From Phycisphaerales bacterium (GTDB taxonomy: Bacteria > Planctomycetota > Phycisphaerae > Phycisphaerales > UBA1924): a stretch of DNA of 64,000 bases. A program made the position numbers and the translations under genes. The stretch's first letter is position 1. Each line of letters starts with the position of its first letter. This document shows positions 61,989 through 64,000 of the stretch, piece after piece. The stretch covers positions 17,936 through 81,935 of the forward strand of contig JALHOJ010000006.1 in NCBI GenBank assembly GCA_022843045.1, written 5' to 3'. A model generated the notes under the pieces. The model was not told where the DNA came from. It worked only from the letters and a program-made list of their open reading frames with translations, and ran no database searches.

Positions 61989-62867
61989 ATGGCGGCTGGC
62001 AATTCCGACAACTCTGGCAATCACAACGCGGACAACGCTCCGGACAATGGCGGGGCGGAGAGCTTTCGCGCATTGTGTGCGGACTTTTACGTCAATCACA
62101 AGCTGCAAGTGAAGATGGAACTGCCCAAGGCTCGCGAGACGGTGCTCGATCTGTTCGAGCGGGTCCGTCGGCAGTTTCCGAACATGAGCAACTTCCGTCG
62201 CTATCGCGACGAACTCGCGCTCGAGTCCACGCAGGCCGAGATGCCGCACCGCTGGATGGCGATCAAGGGGACGCACTTGCGCAGCGGCGTGGTGAACGCC
62301 GATTCGCTCCGCGAAGCGATCTCGCTGCATTCGATGCTGCTGGAAGCCGCGCCCAACTATCTGTCGATCTCGCCGCTGGATGTGGACTATGTCGAGCTGC
62401 TGTTTGGGTTTGACCTGCTCGCGAGCGGCAACCACGACTCGATCGTGCTCGACGCGCTGCTGGACAAGTCGCCATTGCATGAGCTCGTGGACATTCCCAC
62501 GGCCCACGTGACGGACTTCCAGCCCGCGGTTGGTTTGTCCCTGGGCAAGGGCCCGGTGACGGGCCTCTCGCACCCGGGCGGCAACTTTGAGGTGTACTTC
62601 GAAGTCAAGACGCGCCCGACCGATCCGAAAGTTCGCGACGCCGCCGGCCCGGCCCACGTTTCCGGCCCCGCGTACGGCGTGCCCAGCGATGGCGAGCCGA
62701 TCAGCGTGTATCTCACGCTGCGGAAGTTTGGCCCCGTGGGCGACATCCGCGACCTGCCGATGATTCTGAACAAGCTCGCGCGGACGGGGCAGGACCTGAT
62801 CGAGAATCGCCTCGTGCCGGGCGTGCTCGTGCCGCTGCGTGAGGCGATTTCGTCGGGGAATGCTTGA
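61989..62867 (+). CDS. Protein of unknown function
   Basis: 292 residues, soluble, with an Asn/Asp/Gly-rich N-terminus (AAGNSDNSGNHNADNAPDNG). The body is alpha/beta: helical (ETVLDLFERVRRQFPNMSNF), then strands such as VDYVELLFGFDLLASGNH and ISVYLTLRKFGPVGDIRDLP, and a helical end (ILNKLARTGQDLIENRLVPG). No signal peptide, membrane helix or catalytic motif stands out, and I recognise no family. Codon use matches that of its neighbours. Confidence 0.7.
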   Translation: MAAGNSDNSGNHNADNAPDNGGAESFRALCADFYVNHKLQVKMELPKARETVLDLFERVRRQFPNMSNFRRYRDELALESTQAEMPHRWMAIKGTHLRSGVVNADSLREAISLHSMLLEAAPNYLSISPLDVDYVELLFGFDLLASGNHDSIVLDALLDKSPLHELVDIPTAHVTDFQPAVGLSLGKGPVTGLSHPGGNFEVYFEVKTRPTDPKVRDAAGPAHVSGPAYGVPSDGEPISVYLTLRKFGPVGDIRDLPMILNKLARTGQDLIENRLVPGVLVPLREAISSGNA

Positions 62868-62879
62868 TGAGCAGTGCGA

Positions 62880-63857
62880 TCAGTCGCACTTCAGCACGAT
62901 CTTGCCGCGTGAGCCGTCCTGCATGATGAGGTCGTGGGCTGCGGCTGCTTGCGCGAGTGGGAGCACGTCGCGTACGACCGGGTTTAGCGTGCCGTGTGCG
63001 AGGCCGTCGCGGGTGGCGCGCATGGCGAGGGCCCATTCCAGGTCGGTGGCGTTGAAAAGGCTCATGCCGGTGACGGTCGCGTCCTTGGCCATCAGGCCTC
63101 GGGGGTTGATGGTGATTTCGCCGCGGTTGCCGACGATTGTGATGCGGCCGCGCTGGGCGATCATGGCCATGTCGCGGGCGAGGTTCACATTCGCGAGCAT
63201 TTCGATGATGATGTCGGGGCCCTTCTGGTCGGTAAGGCCCAGCAGCTTGCGTTCGTAGTCGGCCTCGCGATGGTTCACGGCGTAGTCCGCGCCGCTCATG
63301 ATGCACTGGTGGAGCCCGGCTTCGGTGCCGGCGGTGGCGATGACGGTGCAGCCGATCTGGCGGGCGAACTGAATCGCGGCGAGGCCGACGCCGCCCGAGC
63401 CGCCGTGGATGAGGACGGTTTCGCCTTGCGTCGCCCCGGCTTTCTTGACCAGAGCGATCCAAGCAGTGAGGTACGCGACGCCGACAGCGGCGGCTTGTTC
63501 GTAGCTGATTTGGTCGGGGTTGAACGGGCAGAGCGACTTGGCGTCTGCGAGGCAGTGGGTCGCGTACGTGCCGGTGATGCTGCGGCAGAGCCAGACTTTG
63601 GTGCCAACGGCGATGTCGGGACGCTTGAAGCCTTCGCCCAGAGCGAGGACTTCGCCGGCTCCGTCCATGCCGGGCGTGTACGGGAGGGAAGGGAGGCGGG
63701 CGTACTGGCCGGAGCGGATGTAGGTATCGACGGGATTGACGCCCGCGGCGTGGAGGCGGATCAATGCTTGATTGGGGCCTGGCGTGAGGGTGATCGGCGC
63801 GGGGTCGTAGGTGAGGACGGAAGGGGGGCCGAAAGCGTGGACATGAATCGCGGGCAT
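62880..63857 (-). CDS. NADPH:quinone oxidoreductase (zeta-crystallin-like MDR)
   Basis: 325 residues, the family's usual length. No structural-zinc Cys cluster is present, typical of quinone reductases. GVNPVDTYIRSGQYARLPSL and YTPGMDGAGEVLALGEG mark the GroES-like part, and LIHGGSGGVGLAAIQFAR binds NADPH. The C-terminal MQDGSRGKIVLKCD is typical. It likely reduces quinones or enones in the cytoplasm. It is convergent with the preceding gene, 12 bp apart. Confidence 0.9.
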   Translation of the reverse strand: MPAIHVHAFGPPSVLTYDPAPITLTPGPNQALIRLHAAGVNPVDTYIRSGQYARLPSLPYTPGMDGAGEVLALGEGFKRPDIAVGTKVWLCRSITGTYATHCLADAKSLCPFNPDQISYEQAAAVGVAYLTAWIALVKKAGATQGETVLIHGGSGGVGLAAIQFARQIGCTVIATAGTEAGLHQCIMSGADYAVNHREADYERKLLGLTDQKGPDIIIEMLANVNLARDMAMIAQRGRITIVGNRGEITINPRGLMAKDATVTGMSLFNATDLEWALAMRATRDGLAHGTLNPVVRDVLPLAQAAAAHDLIMQDGSRGKIVLKCD

Positions 63858-64000
63858 GGGGGAGGGTACGGGACGGGAAGAGAAGAGACGGAGAGACGGA
63901 GTTCAGCACGAAACGCGAGCGAGAGAGAACGTGCGGTGTGGCATGGGCCCTTGGATCGGCTCCGCGGGCAGCCGGCCCCGCGCACCGGCAGCCCGTGAGA
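63858..64000. other. Window-end intergenic sequence
   Basis: A purine-rich run with GAGACGGA words (about 63878-63900) recalls the left arms of the long hairpins elsewhere, but any right arm would lie beyond the window. No gene is visible. Confidence 0.3.

Overview
The window looks like the chromosome of a planctomycete of class Phycisphaerae (order Phycisphaerales). Supporting signs are: high GC; two secreted proteins ending in the Cys-rich dockerin-like repeat typical of that order (DFNNDxSxFDPxDIDAF, closing in C-x-x-C-G); an ECF sigma factor of the planctomycete 'Sig-70_X6' type beside a Ser/Thr kinase with a TPR-like tail; a sigma factor with a membrane-anchored C-terminal extension; a DUF1080 protein; and a membrane protein with a CxxCGYD...CPECG zinc ribbon. 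The assignment is inferred from these families; no 16S gene is present. I found no tRNA, rRNA, CRISPR array, insertion sequence, prophage or replication origin.

Layout. 0.1-3.5 kb: pgeF-like purine nucleosidase, adenylate kinase and an FAD oxidoreductase. 3.5-5.8 kb: two paralogous LuxR-type regulators in tandem. 5.8-10.2 kb: small lipoprotein, a solitary nuoH, and der with a histone H1-like tail. 10.3-18.3 kb: ECF sigma, Ser/Thr kinase, secreted trypsin-like protease with dockerin-like end, AIM24 protein. 18.3-27 kb: membrane protein, M28 peptidase, purM, metallo-beta-lactamase hydrolase, double DUF1080 protein, GT2 and GT87 glycosyltransferases. 27-35 kb: orphan solute-binding protein, class V aminotransferase, polA, gcvT and a small membrane protein. 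35-41 kb: a minus-strand run of SpoIIE-type phosphatase, HIRAN-domain protein and a large secreted BNR/VPS10-like protein. 41-46.7 kb: two thioredoxin-fold peroxidase genes, a small secreted or anchored protein, a dehydrogenase and a HEAT lipoprotein, an orphan NrdJ C-terminal domain, tsaD. 46.9-51.4 kb: S41 protease, EamA transporter, SDR, two entericidin-like lipoproteins. 51.5-60 kb: membrane-anchored sigma factor with a pseudopilin gene, collagen-like protein, a P-loop/deoxyribosyltransferase-like fusion, a second dockerin-type protein, AhpE-like peroxiredoxin. 60-64 kb: zinc-ribbon membrane protein, HAD phosphatase, a protein of unknown function, quinone oxidoreductase.

Most of the content is ordinary housekeeping and cell-surface gene content. 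The most unusual structure lies between genes and, once, inside a gene. At least five intergenic spaces hold long, imperfect, nested inverted repeats, in four cases with one purine-rich and one pyrimidine-rich arm: 7937-8046, 10959-11125, 22949-23063, 45523-45585 and 46746-46861. They occur between genes in every relative orientation, so they are not simply terminators. A different palindromic element, 77 bp with 13-bp perfect terminal inverted repeats, sits in frame inside polA between the polymerase domain and motif C. I propose that the genome carries several families of small palindromic repeats that tolerate, or exploit, insertion next to and within essential genes. This needs a genome-wide repeat search to confirm.

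Starts were chosen from Shine-Dalgarno-like sequences and family N-termini. Several long open frames antisense to real genes were dismissed as high-GC artefacts.
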